In this document: positions 1 to 10,317 of the stretch, one piece after another
Numbering within the stretch: the first letter of the stretch is position 1
Layout of the letters: every line of letters starts with the position of its first letter
NCBI GenBank assembly: GCA_030674185.1
Contig: CM060312.1
Location: forward strand, 55,087,905-55,151,904
Direction of reading: 5' to 3'
Length of the DNA: 64,000 nucleotides
From: Monoplex corrugatus
Lineage: Eukaryota; Mollusca; Gastropoda; Littorinimorpha; Ranellidae
Notes under the pieces: generated by a model
What the model was told of the DNA's origin: nothing
What the model saw: the letters and a program-made list of their open reading frames with translations, nothing else
The model's database searches: none
Made by a program: the position numbers and the translations under genes

Positions 1-1164
1 GTCTGCTCTTGACGAAAACAAACTCTCTGTTCTTTTGCTCTTGGACAACTCCGCTGCTTTCGACACCATCGACCACAAAATTCTCATTTCGCGACTTCAA
101 AACGTTTTTGGCATCTGTTCCACAGCCCTCCAGTGGTTTCATTCGTATCTGCTGGATCGAAAACAGTATGTACGGTCGATGGTCATAATTCTTTATCACT
201 TCCTCTTGATTTTGGTGTTCCGCAAGGCTCGGTGCTAGGGCCAGTTCTGTTTGTCTTGTATACCACCCCCCTGTCTGAGGTCATTGAGCGCCATGGAGTT
301 AGTCACCAGCTTTTTGCAGACGACACACAGCTTCAACAGGCATGCAAACCTGCAGACATTGACAGTACCATACAGGCACTACAGACATGCACGGATGATG
401 CAAAGACATGGATGACTGACAACATGTTAAAACTTAATGACAGTAAGACTGAAGCTCTTCTGTTTTCTGGTTCTTCAGACTATAATCCTCCACTTCCAAC
501 TTCTATCACTGTTGGCTCTTCTGACATCTCTTTCTGTCCAAAAGCTAGGAACTTAGGTTTCATTCTTGACTCTTCTCTCTCCATGAAAGATCACGTTTCC
601 AAAGTCTGCCAGCTTTCTTATTTTGAATTGAAAAGGATTGGATCTATCAGAAACTTTCTCAGTGTAGATGCCACCAAGATTCTTGTCACTTCCTGTATTC
701 TGTCGAGACTTGACTACTGTAACTCTCTCCTCATGGGCTGCCCGAACACTGTTCTCTATCCTATGCAGAAAGTTCAAAATTCAGCTGCATGCCTTATTCT
801 TAAGGCATCCCGTCAACAACCTTGCACTCCTTTGCTTCACCAACTGCACTGGTTACCAATATCTCAGAGAATTAAGTACAAGACTGCTTGCATCTGCTTC
901 AATTCTATCTCTGGTTCTGCTCCTGAGTATATTTCTGATATTCTGCACTTGTATACTCCATCTCGGTCTCTCCGCTCTTCCTCTGATTCAAGACTCCTCA
1001 GGCAGATACAGTATAACCGCAAATCTCATGGCTTTCGCTCACTTTCGCATTTCGGTCCCCAGTTTTGGAACTCTCTTCCCAAGAAATTACGCCACTCTCC
1101 GTCCATTTCTTCTTTCAAGTCAAACTTGAAAACACACCTTTTCCAGCAGTATTTCGACATCTGA
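1..1164 (+). pseudogene. L2/CR1-like LINE reverse transcriptase, C-terminal part, frameshifted
   Basis: This is the 3' part of a non-LTR retrotransposon reverse transcriptase, the enzyme that copies the element's RNA into DNA at a nicked target. The palm motifs appear in order. Motif A (LLDNSAAFDTIDH) is at about 38-76. Motif B (FGVPQGSVLGP) is at about 208-243. The catalytic motif C (FADDTQL) is at about 316-336. Thumb and C-terminal text follows (LGFILDSSL, LDYCNSLL, LHWLPISQRIKYK), ending in NLKTHLFQQYFDI and a stop at 1164. Motif A is read in frame 2 and motif B in frame 1, so a frameshift lies near 165-180. The 5' part, with the expected APE endonuclease, is outside the window. L2/CR1 placement comes from the motif wording and the short ATT-repeat tail, and I could not test it against other clades. 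The copy is inactive as it stands. Confidence 0.88.
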
Positions 1165-1547
1165 TCACTTTTCCCCACATCACCTTGTCGGCTGGCTGAT
1201 ATGTGTAATTGGATTTTGTGTATGCGCGTGGGGTGGGGGGTAGTAGGGAAGGGGTGGAATAATAGTTTATATGGAGTAACTGAGTGAAAAGTGTTGAATT
1301 GGAATGAATCTGATATTTGATTGAATTGCATGGTATGCATATTTTGAAGATTGCGAATGTAAATCATTATGTTATGTGATTATGATGTATGTATGTATTT
1401 GATTGTCATTTGATGATGTGTAAGTTGTTGTGTAGTCTTGTATTTACTGACTTCCTATTATATCCCCCATTCCCCAGCGCCTAGATCCAGTGGCTTAGTG
1501 CGCTTTATAAGTCCTAGGTATTATTATTATTATTATTATTATTAAAA
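1165..1547 (+). mobile_element. 3' UTR and ATT-repeat tail of the L2/CR1-like LINE
   Basis: Non-coding sequence follows the reverse transcriptase stop. It ends with AGTGCGCTTTATAAGTCC and then an (ATT)n run at about 1519-1545. Short 3' microsatellite tails of this kind are typical of L2/CR1-group elements. The end of the run is taken as the element's 3' end. The matching target-site duplication cannot be sought because the 5' end is not in the window. Confidence 0.7.
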
Positions 1548-1839
1548 TGAATCCTAGAGAACTACAAATGCAGACGTTTCTATCGGATTAAATTGATTTC
1601 ATTTTCTTTACTGTCTTTTATGTCATTATCATGTTGGGCGGCAACGAAAGTCCGACACTCATATGTGTCCTGGACAGCTTCTGTAATATACCCCTGGGTG
1701 ATTCAGAATTGAGTCTGATGACTCCAGAAGACAGTTATACACAACAGTATTAGTTTCCTCTGTTGCTGTTACCGTGACAAGACATTTATTTCCGGAATCA
1801 GTAGTTAGCCCTGTGAACCTTGACCAGTGCATCATGCTT
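1548..1839. other. Unassigned spacer
   Basis: No open frame, tandem repeat or copy of a repeat seen elsewhere in the window was recognised here. Confidence 0.5.
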
Positions 1840-1859
1840 TGTTAGGTCTCTCATCATCA

Positions 1860-2048
1860 CAAGGGTGCAACTTAGAAAAAGTCAAAAAACTGAAAGGGGT
1901 CCAGGGGCTGGCAGAGCCCCGTATGGGGGGTCTGGAGGGCTATGCCCCCCAGACGCTGAAGCTTTTTTCAAAAAACGGATTTTCCGTTTCTGACTCTTTT
2001 GAAAAAACGGATTCCGTCATCAAACGGAAAAGGTTGCACCGCTGACAG
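1860..2048. mobile_element. Small hAT-like non-autonomous element inserted in the RTE tail
   Basis: The 189-bp segment interrupts the CATCATCA tail of RTE copy 1. It starts CAAGGGTGCAACTT and ends with sequence whose reverse complement contains CAGCGGTGCAACCT, giving imperfect inverted termini of about 14 bp. The interior is G/C-rich (GGGGGGTCTGGAGGGC, CCCCCCAGACGC) and then carries repeated AACGGATT motifs. CATCATCA on both sides could be an 8-bp target duplication as in hAT elements, but it lies in a simple repeat and so is weak evidence. No transposase is encoded. Confidence 0.5.
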
Positions 2049-2053
2049 CATCA

Positions 2054-2694
2054 TCAAGTGCCTTGCCACATGGCGTTGGTGATCATGGCCTTCCATCTGT
2101 TTCTATCCCTTGTTGCCTCAAGCACCTCTTCCACCCTCTTTGTCTTCAGCCACTCTGCAAGTCCGCCTAATATCTTCTCCCTGGGTCTACCCGGTGCTCT
2201 CTTTCCCTCCAGCTTTCCCGTCGTGACCAGGTGCTCCAATTCCCCTTTCTCCATAAAATACCCTATAAATGTTCCCTGTCTTTTCCTAATCTTCCTTATG
2301 AATGATCTTCTTGTGTCTGCCTCCATCAAGACTGTATCGTTTGTTTTCTTTGCTGTCCATGGAACTCTCAACATCCTTCTTAGAAACCACACCTCGGCTG
2401 CCTCAATCTTGTTCTGGCTTTGCTTGTTGACTGTCCACGCCTCACAACCGTATAAAATTATTGGTTCTATATAACATTCAAGAACTCTCTTCCTGATATT
2501 AATTGACAGGCATTTGTTGGTAAGAATGCTTTTCATCTTCTTGAATGCTGTTTTGGCTTGGCTGGTTCTGCTGGCTATTTCTGATGTGCATCTGCCGTCT
2601 GGTGAAATGATCGTTCCCAGGTATTTATACTTATCAACCTGTGTCAAGGTTGTGCCGTTTGCTGTTATTTTGCATGACGGGATTTCATGTTTCA
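2054..2694 (-). pseudogene. RTE reverse transcriptase C-terminal fragment
   Basis: About 213 codons are open on the minus strand and cover the region downstream of the polymerase palm. They include YKYLGTIISPDG, RVLECYIEPIILYGCEAW, RMLRVPWTAKKTND and the basic APGRPREK segment, and end in NAMWQGT. This wording is typical of the C-terminal part of RTE-type proteins. The FADD catalytic box is absent because the copy is 5'-truncated, so it cannot act as a polymerase. The ATG at 2694 falls at the insertion junction and is not a genuine start. The frame has stayed open, which suggests a fairly young copy. Confidence 0.85.
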
Positions 2695-2706
2695 TGTTAG
2701 GTCTCT

Positions 2707-2992
2707 ACCCTTTCAAAATGTCCAATTTGGGTGGCCCAACCGGTAGCCAAAGCTCCCAAGTTTCAGGGGTCTCTATGGCAGGCAGGTTTACCGACCACGA
2801 CAAGCTGGTGATTCTTCGGGCACCAGTTTTACAGGTGGTCTAGGTTTAAGTCCCACTGCCAGGAAGCCCATGAAAGCCAACGATGTCAAGCTTCCATGGG
2901 GCCACCCATCAGAGTAGACCCTGCACTTCAACTGGGTCCACAGTGCCTGTCCTGATTCACCTTACAAAGGACAATGCCTGCTAAGCCCTATA
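2707..2992 (+). repeat. Repeat F copy
   Basis: The segment contains GGTGGCCCAACCGGTAGCC, GGGCACCAGTTTTACAGGTGGTCT (in part) and CATGAAAGCCAACGATGTC. The same text, diverged, recurs at about 23480-23700 and 46940-47115, so this is a dispersed repeat. Its class is unknown. The TTAA MITE is inserted at its 3' side. Confidence 0.5.
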
Positions 2993-3173
2993 TTAACCCT
3001 TTGACTCCCGCACACTGTCCATTGGCATCCTGCATCAACAGCCATGCCAGCAAAGCAAAAACTTAACCCTTTGATTCTCACCCTGTCCACTAGCTTCCTG
3101 CAAGATAGGGTGAGGGAGTCAAAGGGTTAAGTTTATGGGGTTGATGGACAGGGTGCAGAAGTCAAAGGGTTAA
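2993..3173. mobile_element. TTAA-flanked palindromic MITE, copy 1, with a nested copy at 3063-3130
   Basis: TTAA at 2993-2996 is followed by CCCTTTGACTCCCGCAC. The far end reads GTCAAAGGG and then TTAA at 3170-3173. Inside the element, at 3063-3130, a second TTAA-CCCTTTGATTCTC...GAGTCAAAGGG-TTAA unit is complete with its own flanking TTAA. TTAA duplication and termini beginning CCC are hallmarks of the piggyBac superfamily. The element has no coding capacity, so it would depend on an outside transposase. Confidence 0.75.
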
Positions 3174-3728
<555 letters not shown>

Positions 3729-3839
3729 CCCGCGAGTGACTCAAATGTTAAGACTCACTTTAGTGGAGAATCTTCACATGATCCAGCGACCAAGTTTGTT
3801 AAATATCAGTTCATATACGGCCGAAAATTATTTGATGAA

Positions 3840-3840
<1 letters not shown>

Positions 3841-3909
<69 letters not shown>
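3841..3909 (+). repeat. (CT)n microsatellite
   Basis: An uninterrupted CT dinucleotide tract of about 69 bp. Confidence 0.95.
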
Positions 3910-3911
<2 letters not shown>

Positions 3912-4102
3912 CCCAGGTATCCACAGACAGACATGGTAAATGCAGTACCAACAGACGTTCGTCACTGGCGAACCAGAGGCTAAGTTAGTTTACAATGTGT
4001 CATAATTATCAGTCATCTCTCCCTTTAATCTTCCACAATGGTTTGATTGCCATCACGCTAGCCAAACCCTGCAGGCCAGCGGTTCATCAGAGATGGACAG
4101 TC

Positions 4103-4215
4103 ATACTACTACTACTACCATCACTACTAATACTACTACAACATGTATTACTACTACTACTACGTACTACTATTACTACTACTAATAATAACATTTATAA
4201 GGCGCCAAATCTTGA
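4103..4215 (-). repeat. (TAC)/(TAA) tract, possible 3' tail of a minus-strand LINE or SINE
   Basis: TAC/ACT trinucleotides grade into AATAATAAC and then TTTATAAGGCGCC. On the minus strand GGCGCCTTATAAA followed by TTATTATTAGTAG resembles the 3' end of the L2/CR1-like element at 1499-1545. No coding part was found beside it, so the assignment is tentative. Confidence 0.35.
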
Positions 4216-4723
4216 CACGCAAATCAAATCATATCACACACTCTCATCGTGCGCTTCAAAAATTCACTCATAATGACCAAAATTCAAGAGCACAAAGCGC
4301 ACACACACACCGGAGGGACAAACCCCAGTCACATTAATAAATATAAAATAAAAGCACACATTTATTGTATATTTTGTTTATTGAAAAATGAAGAAACCCC
4401 AATCACGTGTATGAAATATATACTATACCCCCCACCGGGCAAATCCCCTCATGAACTTACCCACCTTATCCGTTGTTATTCTGCTCTCCTCCCTTCCCAC
4501 CTTTCTCACTCGTCATTGGGGTTAGTCGAAAGGTCGCAGAATCCGGAATATGCGTAGAGTCTGCATGTTGTTTAAGGAGGGAGTCATCACACTCGGAAAA
4601 CTTTTCACATAACGAGTTGGGGTTTTGTCCATTCACCCACGTTTACCAGTCCGTGTTTTTTGTTGTTGTTTGTTTGTTTGTTTTCAATTATTATGACTAA
4701 GGACTGTAGTTTTTATCTCATTG
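4216..4723. other. Unassigned spacer
   Basis: No coding or repeat structure was recognised. Confidence 0.5.
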
Positions 4724-6264
4724 TACTGCCTGGCTCTGCGTGCCTCTATTCATACGAGGTCGCCGTGTCGAGAGTTGAGATGATCGAGAAAACATGTAAC
4801 ACCTACATCAGGAAGTGGCTGGGGCTGCCTCGCACAACCAACACATCAGCCCTGTACAGGCAGAAGGGAGCGCTCCAGCTACCCCTCGCATCCATTGTGG
4901 AGATCTACAAGGCAGGAAAGATCAGGACTGTGATGATGCTGAGGGAGTCGAGGGATCAAAAAGTCAGCGACGACCCACCAGAAGTCAGAACAGCGAGAAA
5001 ATGGAATGCGGAGGATGCGGCTGACGAGATCATCTCTTCGTTGGAACATGGCAACATTGTAGGTCCAGCACAGACGGGCAGGTTGGGACTTGGCAACGGC
5101 GACTTCAGACCTTTTAGGAAGATGTCCCAACGAGACAGAAGAGCAGCTGCAGCAGGGCAGGTGCGAAAGAATGAGGCTGAAAGGCGAGAAGTTCACCTCA
5201 TCCAGTGTGCTCAACAAGGGCGGGTGACCGGGTGGGAGGAGCATGTAGTGGAAAGAAAGATTGGATGGAATGAGATCTGGGAGTGGAACACATCGAGGTT
5301 AAGCTTTCTTCTCCGGTCCACCTATGATGTTCTGCCTTCACCAGTGAACTTAGTCAGATGGAAGGTCCAGGAAGATGACAGGTGCAGGTGCGGCAAACTA
5401 GGAACCATGAAGCATATCCTCTCAAACTGCCACCTGGCCCTGAATAGATACACCTGGAGACACAATGAAGTGCTCAGGGTGTTTACCAAGATGGCGAAGG
5501 AGCAGGTGGAGGAGGGAAAATACGCTCTTAAGCCGCAGAAACAAGGACTGGGCAAGATCATGTTTGTACCGCAAGGAAGCAAGGTTCCTGATGGAAAGAG
5601 AAGGCAAGCGAGGCCACGGATGGCCAGTGTGGTGGTCTGTGGGAGGTAGCCGCAGACCTTGAGGGCTGCGAGAGATTCTTCCCCATCCCAACAACGAAGA
5701 AGCCAGACCTGGTGGTATGGAGCGAGGAAGAGAGAGAGGTGCACCTTGTGGAGCTGACGGTGCCCCACGAAGACAATATCAGGGCTGCACACGAGCGGAA
5801 GGAGAATCGCTACGAGGCTCTTGTCGATGAATGCGAGGAGGCGGGATGGAAAGCAACGCACTTCCCAGTCGAAGTCGGCTGCAGAGGTTACATCGCAAAT
5901 AGCGTCAGAAAGTGGATGAAAGTGGCTGGACTTGATCCGAAGAAAGTGAAAACCATGACAAAAGCTCTACAGAAGACCGTAGAGAAAGCAAGTCATTGGA
6001 TCTGGTTGAAGAGAGAGGACACCTCCTGGAGCGAATCCTGACGGTTGATGGCAAAGCCATACAGTCGATCTGGCAGGGAGACCTCACATCGGTGAGGGGG
6101 CTCGGTGCGTCATTGAAGCTGTAGAGAGGAAGAGCCCGAAACTGCGACACATTCTCTCCTGATGATCTCCACGCCAGAGTCCGGCCCTCGGAGCTTTCGA
6201 CTGTTAGCAGTGTAAGCTGTTTTCAATGATTTACTGCCTGGCTCTGTGTGCCTCTATTCATACG
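4724..6264 (+). mobile_element. R2-group (restriction-like endonuclease) LINE, 5'-truncated, between 33-bp direct repeats
   Basis: A 33-bp direct repeat with a single mismatch lies at 4724-4756 (begins TACTGCCTGGCTCTGCGTGC) and 6232-6264 (begins TACTGCCTGGCTCTGTGTGC). Between them is the C-terminal third of a non-LTR retrotransposon protein followed by about 190 bp of 3' UTR. The pair is read as the target-site duplication made on insertion, so the element itself is about 4757-6231. The short 3' UTR ends AAGCTGTTTTCAATGATT with no poly-A tail. The repeat is longer than the duplications at the RTE copies nearby. Confidence 0.8.
4757..6041 (+). pseudogene. R2-group retrotransposon protein C-terminus: Cys-His knuckle plus PD-(D/E)xK endonuclease
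   Basis: The open frame starts inside the protein with text following the reverse transcriptase (NTYIRKWLGLPR at about 4800-4835). It continues through LSFLLRSTYDVLPSPVNL to a Cys-Cys-His-Cys knuckle, CRCGKLGTMKHILSNC (C-x-C-x7-H-x4-C), at about 5383-5430. The last part changes from frame 1 to frame 3 between about 5585 and 5649. There KKPDLVVWSEEEREVHLVE and LTVPHEDN (5696-5780) match the PD...E core of the restriction-like endonuclease used by R2-group elements to nick the target. EVGCRGY follows near 5872-5892, with a stop at 6039. Polymerase motifs are absent and the frame is broken, so it is inactive. R2, NeSL, R4 and Hero are all possible lineages. Confidence 0.85.
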
Positions 6265-6444
6265 TTGTGTTCTTGTCTCTATGTCAACATGGGTCTTTGC
6301 GTGGTTGTAAGCCTACGTGTGTCTAGACGCTTCAGTTTTGCAAGAATACTATCGTTAATGACTGCATCCCAACGGATAAGTGCACAGTAATGACACTATG
6401 TTCATGACAGAGTAGTTTTCTTGTTGAGAGGGAAGGAAGGAAAG
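6265..6444. other. Unassigned spacer
   Basis: This continues the pre-insertion sequence to the right of the R2-group LINE. Nothing else was recognised. Confidence 0.4.
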
Positions 6445-6474
6445 AGGAGGGGAGAAAGAGGGAGGGAAGGAGGA

Positions 6475-6508
<34 letters not shown>

Positions 6509-6536
6509 TGCGAGAGAGAGAGAGCGAGAGAGAGAG
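6445..6536 (+). repeat. (GA)n purine tract
   Basis: GGAGGG-rich and GA-rich purine strand with interruptions (GAGCGAGAG). About 92 bp. Confidence 0.9.
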
Positions 6537-6739
6537 GATAACACTTTTTTCCTTTATAAAAGAGACAGCATACTTCCAGAAAAACTATAACCTTCTAAAC
6601 GCTAGGTGCATGATTAACATCGCGACAGTCACGTGTTAAGCAACACGAGACAAAAGACAACACTTTAAAAAAAAAAAAAAAAAGGGGGGGGGGGAGATAT
6701 TTTTTTTCTATCGACAAGAGAGAAGTGTGTGTGTCACTG

Positions 6740-7380
6740 TGTCTCGTTGTCTGTCTATGATAAACATGCGTTAACCAAAAGTTTCTCGATTGTTCTAAAC
6801 GGGTCTGGATCTTTACCAAATTCAGGCCAGATGTGTGTAGACCGCTGAGCAGTTGCAAATACATCAGTTTGGAGGACAAGGCCTTAAGGTCAACATGACA
6901 AGGACCACAGAAAAAGGGGCCGGGCAGGGATGCTAAAGTGAGTAATTTGTTAAGAAAGGTGTGTGAACAGCAATTCCTCAGGAAATTATGACAATATCTA
7001 ATGTATGCTTTCATTATTGTGACAGTCTACCGTTGTCCTCGCTTCACGTCGTCTTATGTCATCTGATATATTCACAGTGACCTTGAAAAGTACAAAATAT
7101 TGATTTTCTGTAATGACGTTTACGTGAAAAGGGGAGATTGTTAGAATGGCTTGATCATCCTGTTTGTTTGTTTTGGGGGCATAGTTATCTGGGCGGGGGG
7201 GGGGGGGGGATCCTAACAGAAATCTACCAAAAGTGGTTCAAACAATTATAGCTTGTTTTATGGTTACAGTGGCCTTGCAAAGTATGCAATAACCTTGAAA
7301 AGCATTCAGTCTGGATTTTATGTAATAACATTTGTATAAAAAGTGGATTGTTGAAATGGCTTGACAATCTTGGCTGTTGT
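6740..7380 (+). repeat. Repeat G copies, partly duplicated in tandem
   Basis: The text includes GGATCTTTACCAAATTCAGG, ACAGTGACCTTGAAAAGT and GGATTGTTGAAATGGCTTGA. The last part occurs twice, at about 7072-7165 and 7266-7370, with different spacing. The same phrases recur at 36700-37160 and 37810-38175, so it is a dispersed family of unknown class. A poly-A/poly-G junction lies just upstream at about 6666-6694. Confidence 0.5.
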
Positions 7381-8333
7381 TGTTCTTTCTTTGTTTTTAT
7401 GTTGTTCTCCCTCTCCTAAAGCCATCTATCCATCAAAGAAGACAAAGAATAAGAAAGGCGATCTGAGGAGGCAAAAGACAAGTCAAAAAGAGAAGGCATC
7501 CTAAAAACGAGGTTACAATTCGCATACCGGTACGTGGAAATTAGGGGGAAAAAACTGACACATCTGGAGAAAAACAGAAAGAAAAGAAGGAAAGGAAGAA
7601 AAGGGTAAAACAAGAAAGGAAAAGGAAAACGGAGAATCTGAGACTACACAAGAGATTATAACCATGCTCCGAATTGCGCAGATGGAGTGTTAAAGAGAGA
7701 GGAACGGTGACGAGGGAGGAGGGATGGTGGAGATTGGAGGGGTGGGAGTGGGGGGTGGGGAGTAATTCCGTGCGGGTGAAAGGTGAAAACAACTGGTGAT
7801 ACTTCTAAATGGAAAGGAAGAAAGAAAACAACGAGGATGGTCAAGCCATCCAATAACCTCCTTTCCTGACACTTCACATTTTTTGTATAGCGTTGCTATG
7901 ATCGTATGCTACTTTCATTGTCCCGCAACTGGGACATTTTCTTGAAGCATGGACGTAAGAGCAACACATATAAAAAGGAAATATTACATAAAAAGTGAAT
8001 GATGGCAGCTGTTAACACACAACACAACTGTCAAATTTCAGAAGACCAGAAATATCTACAACCTTTATATTGGAGGAAACTAAAGATGTAAGCGTTCCAC
8101 TGTAGTTTAGATTGCAGTTACTTTACAGCAAGTTAACTTTGTTGTTGTTGTTGTTGTTGTTCTTTTGTATGTCCGTTTGTACCGTCTTGGGCGTCACGGG
8201 GAGACAGAATTAGCAAGTCAGCAGTGAGCTGGAAAGCCTGAAGAAGATGAATTCCGGTGACGTCTATGTCATTTTGTTGTTGTTGTTGTTGATTTTAAGT
8301 TGCTGTAATATATCCCATTTCCCAAGAAAGTAT
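7381..8333. other. Unassigned sequence with GTT microsatellites
   Basis: No gene was recognised. Small (GTT)n tracts occur at about 8140-8160 and 8273-8291. A purine-rich stretch at 7430-7660 gives pyrimidine-rich reading frames on the minus strand that look non-coding. Confidence 0.5.
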
Positions 8334-8456
8334 TAAGACGATATAAGTTCTACGGGGATCAATCTTCGTGCAATATCATACTTTGATGGGAATATTCAAG
8401 ACGATATAAGTTGTACCACTATCAATCTATGTGTAAGGTTATACTTTGATGGAAAA
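8334..8456 (+). repeat. Two-copy tandem duplication, about 62-bp unit
   Basis: AAGACGATATAAGTT...ATCAATCT...CATACTTTGATGG occurs twice in succession, at 8335-8395 and 8399-8456, with about a dozen differences. Confidence 0.7.
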
Positions 8457-8712
8457 CTTTGCACGATGTGCAAGAAGCGCCTCTTCTCATTTTGAAGACA
8501 TTTTTGATACTTTACACCTTTTTTAAAAATCTTTTTTCCCCAGAAAAAAAAACAAGACAAGACCGAAAGACATAAAGCTGGCCATGTACTGGTTTCATGG
8601 GCTTCATTCTGTTTATGCGTATATACGAGATTTTTCTGATGAGCTCTCACAGTTTTCTTTTCCTTCGTTGTTCTAAATAACTGAGCGCCTGTTCTTATGT
8701 TTCAATTAATCC
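8457..8712. other. Unassigned spacer
   Basis: Nothing was recognised. Confidence 0.4.
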
Positions 8713-8847
8713 GGTGGTGTCAGTTAGTGATTATGGATCCCTTTCCCATCCCTAATTCAAGACCTTACCAGCGTATAATGGTTTTACGCAGGCTCGAGGA
8801 GTCTGCTAGATAATTGGTGGTAGATTTGAGTGAAGTAGGCATAGAAT

Positions 8848-9668
8848 GCTTGTCATATTGGCAGATGTGATGCGTCTAGTGTGTCGGCTTCGGCCTGCAC
8901 CACTGGCTAGCACTGCTGTGCGAAAAGAAGAGCAATGCGTAAGTCTCTTCCTGTCAGTACATAGCCTCTCCATCAGCAAGCCCTACGCTGTGCCTCCTCG
9001 TGGCGACAGGCGGTAACTGAGCACCTCACGGACTCGGGCTAAATCTCGTAGGACTCGGAGGAGGTCTGGCCCCCAGACTTGAGGCATGCAGGCCCACCGG
9101 CGTGTGGACACGCCCTGGTGCCCACGAACCAGATCCCCAAGCTATGGGTAAATAGCTCCACTGCCTTGTGGACATCTCGGGAGAGAGAAGGCTAAGGGAG
9201 TCAACCCTAAAATAAAAAACCGATGGAAGGCAAGGGGAAACCACCATCGTACTTTTCCCCAGGAAATCCATGGACAGAGGAAGAGCAAAGCCAGAGCAGG
9301 ATTGAGGCAGCCGAGATGTAGTTTCTCAGAAGAATGTTGAGAGTACCATGGACAGCATAGAAAACAAACGAGACAGTCTTGATGGAGGCAGACACAAGTC
9401 GATCACTGATAAGGATGATTAGGAAAAGACAAGCAACATTTATAGGCCATTTTATGAGGAAGGGGAATTTGGAGCACCTGGTCACAACGGGAAAGCTGGA
9501 GGGAAAGAGAGCACCGGGTAGACCCAGGGAGAGAATGCTGGACGGACATGCAAGGTGGCTGAGGATGAGGAGGGTGGGGAGATGCTGGGGGGCAACGAGA
9601 GATAGAGATGGTTGGAAGTCCATGGTCGCCAACGCCATGCGGCAGGGCACCTGATGATGATGATGATG
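8848..9668 (+). mobile_element. Internally deleted RTE derivative (RTE copy 2)
   Basis: About 821 bp lie between the 11-bp direct repeats AGGCATAGAAT. The last 410 bp match the C-terminal region and TGATGA tail of the other RTE copies. The first 410 bp (8848-9258) match nothing else here. They read as non-coding with GGCTTCGGCCTGCACCACTG and CACCGGCGTGTGGACACGC, and probably represent the element's 5' region joined to its 3' end by an internal deletion. Such a short derivative could have been mobilised by full-length RTE machinery. The 5' identity is inference. Confidence 0.65.
9262..9654 (+). pseudogene. RTE C-terminal coding remnant
   Basis: Decayed coding text parallels the minus-strand fragment at 2054-2694. 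VLMEADTSRSLIR, RKRQATFIGHFMRKG, HLVTTGKLEGKRAPGRPRE and NAMRQGT at the stop are all visible. A TAG stop at 9318-9320 interrupts it (GAGATGTAG, where the other copies have GAGATGTGG). Only 9379-9654 is cleanly open. It is not functional. Confidence 0.8.
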
Positions 9669-9715
9669 AGGCATAGAATTGTCTGAGTGCGAGAAATTTG
9701 TCTTGAACAAACTCT

Positions 9716-9867
9716 TTAGCGTCTCATCTCTTGTTCTATGTCCCACTTATACAGATAAATAAGATTGATTTTATTGTGTAATTATGCTTTATTGCATAAT
9801 ATGGCCTTCAGAGCTCAAAGCATTTAGGAGCTTGTTGGTCTTTCTAAATCGTCATAATCATCATCAT
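9716..9867. other. Unassigned spacer
   Basis: Short AT-rich sequence with nothing recognised. Confidence 0.4.
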
Positions 9868-9916
9868 TAGTAGTAGTATTCGTAGGAGGAGGAGTGGTGG
9901 TGGTGGTGGTGGTGGT

Positions 9917-9948
<32 letters not shown>

Positions 9949-10014
9949 CAGTAGTGTTATTATTATTATTGTCATCATCATCATCATTATCATCATCATC
10001 TTCTTCATCATCAT
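9868..10014 (+). repeat. Graded trinucleotide microsatellite
   Basis: Successive blocks run TAG/AGG, (GGT)n, (AGC)n, (AGT)n, (TAT)n, (CAT)n and CTT/CAT. Neighbouring blocks differ by one base of the triplet. Confidence 0.85.
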
Positions 10015-10317
10015 AAAATTGAATTATTGTGTATCGGTAATTTTTTTTCATCAGCTCTACTAAGTAGAGTATGACATGTTTTAGGATATTTGCAGTTTGA
10101 TATGAAACAAGCCTGTTCGTATAGTTCTATTTACAACGTCTTTATATACCGCCTCTATCGGTGTACAGTTTCATTCTGTTATTCAAATCGAGAAGATTGG
10201 CTCAAATCGACTGCGTGCGGACATCCTTTATGTGTGCATGTGTGCTTTTCAGGAGGTCGGAGGGGGTGGGGGCTGAGTATAATGGTCATGCCACATATGA
10301 CAGATTTCTCTAGAAAC

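Larger units (their letters stand above)
1852..2694 (-). mobile_element. RTE-clade LINE, 5'-truncated insertion with 12-bp target-site duplication (RTE copy 1)
   Basis: The insertion is bounded by the direct repeat TGTTAGGTCTCT at 1840-1851 and 2695-2706. On the minus strand the element ends in the TGATGATG-type tail expected of RTE elements, here at 1852-1859 and interrupted by a smaller insertion at 1860-2048. Only the end of the reverse transcriptase is present, so the copy was truncated during reverse transcription. Four other RTE insertions occur in the window, at 8848-9668, 24723-25174, 25883-26033 and 49220-49814. Confidence 0.85.
8713..9715 (-). mobile_element. SINE-B copy (minus strand) split by an RTE derivative
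   Basis: The minus-strand reading of 8713-8847 gives the SINE-B 3' side (CCACCAATTATCTAGCAGAC, CTCGAGCCTGCGTAAAACC). The rest of the same SINE, TCGCACTCAGACAATTCTA, resumes at 9680-9715. The break is bounded by AGGCATAGAAT at 8837-8847 and 9669-9679. Removing the insertion rebuilds a continuous SINE-B. Confidence 0.75.

Noticed and set aside
5322..5861. 179-codon minus-strand frame opposite the R2-group endonuclease
   Set aside because: Shadow of the sense frame, which contains the Cys-His knuckle and PD...E motifs.
9207..9746. 179-codon minus-strand frame, and similar antisense frames at 2058-2474, 24725-25162 and 49241-49657
   Set aside because: Antisense shadows of the RTE coding remnants. 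The sense frames carry the recognisable protein.
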